Source of the DNA: Gammaproteobacteria bacterium
GTDB lineage: Bacteria; Pseudomonadota; Gammaproteobacteria; Ga0077536
Reading direction: 5' to 3'
DNA: 64,000 nt
Assembly (NCBI GenBank): GCA_024234975.1
Contig: JACKNH010000005.1
Location: 248,001-312,000 of the forward strand
Shown in pieces: positions 63,936-64,000 of this stretch. Both the position numbers and the translations under genes were made by a program. Numbering within the stretch: the stretch's first letter is position 1; the number at the start of each line of letters is the position of its first letter. The notes beneath the pieces are model-generated. The model searched no databases, had not been told where the DNA came from, and saw nothing but the letters and a program-made list of their open reading frames with translations.

Positions 63936-63939
63936 ATTT

Positions 63940-63958
63940 CTGGCGGAGAGGGAGGGAT
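63940..63958 (-). repeat. tRNA-Ser 3'-end fragment, direct repeat copy 2
   Basis: Identical 19 bases to copy 1, followed by GACTCGGCC and a GC-rich palindromic tail with CCCTGCGGGCCGCGTC that resembles the tail of copy 1 (CCCTGCGGGGCGCGTC). The unit continues beyond the right edge of the window. Confidence 0.65.
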
Positions 63959-64000
63959 GACTCGGCCGCGATGCGGCCTCGCCCTGCGGGCCGCGTCACC

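Noticed and set aside
63758..63958. A complete tRNA-Ser gene
   Set aside because: Only the last 18-19 bases match the tRNA 3' end; the sequence diverges immediately inside the T-arm.

Overview
The window is about 62-65% GC by eye, densely coded, and reads as the chromosome of an aerobic Gram-negative gammaproteobacterium. The placement is inferred from gene families and gene order, not from a search. Supporting points are the order ilvB-ilvN-ilvC-pssA-leuA, the cysM...rlmD block, dapF-DUF484-xerC, a PagL-type lipid A deacylase, a TonB-dependent receptor and two proteins with PEP-CTERM-like tails. A relative of Xanthomonadales, Nevskiales or Steroidobacterales would fit. No tRNA, rRNA, insertion sequence, phage gene or CRISPR array was recognised.

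Left part (1-29.5 kb) is mostly housekeeping: the 5' part of proS, branched-chain amino acid synthesis (ilvBNC, leuA) with pssA, a family 4 uracil-DNA glycosylase, rimI, pagL-like, cysM, rlmD, an oligopeptide-type binding protein, an L,D-transpeptidase, a sigma factor module (sigma, DUF3619, small exported protein, DUF3106), two peptide-type ABC permeases, nagZ, a TraB/GumN protein, dapF, DUF484, xerC, a PEP-CTERM-like protein and a DMT exporter - arsM - ceramidase-like operon. Between cysM and rlmD (about 10.1-12.8 kb) three neighbouring genes (AsmA/YdbH-like, YdbL/DUF1318-like, PolB-like 3'-5' exonuclease) are still readable at protein level but broken by dense one-base indels, many in homopolymers. 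That looks more like unpolished sequence than old pseudogenes.

Middle part (29.5-41.4 kb) is a loose set: an orphan thiamine-diphosphate enzyme, hrpB, a small secreted protein, a TauD/TfdA-like dioxygenase, an M19 dipeptidase, a CDF metal exporter, an MFS exporter, a TonB-C/TPR-like protein and a second PEP-CTERM-like protein.

Right part (41.6-63.1 kb) is accessory and the most interesting. (i) A sigma-54 activator with a V4R sensor domain is divergent from a gene pair common in Planctomycetes but unusual here: a 1139-residue lipoprotein with PSCyt1 heme site, DUF1549/DUF1553 and an inserted LamG-like domain, and a Tat-exported DUF1501 protein. A perfectly spaced GG-N10-GC sigma-54 promoter lies in the shared intergenic region. 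(ii) A probable aromatic-compound catabolic island follows: TetR regulator, LigM-like folate-dependent O-demethylase, GntP-family transporter, then six co-directional genes (TonB receptor, Rieske oxygenase, FAD monooxygenase, amidohydrolase, second Rieske oxygenase, alpha/beta hydrolase) with a divergent AraC regulator. The last 400 bases hold repeats built on the 3' end of a tRNA-Ser gene.
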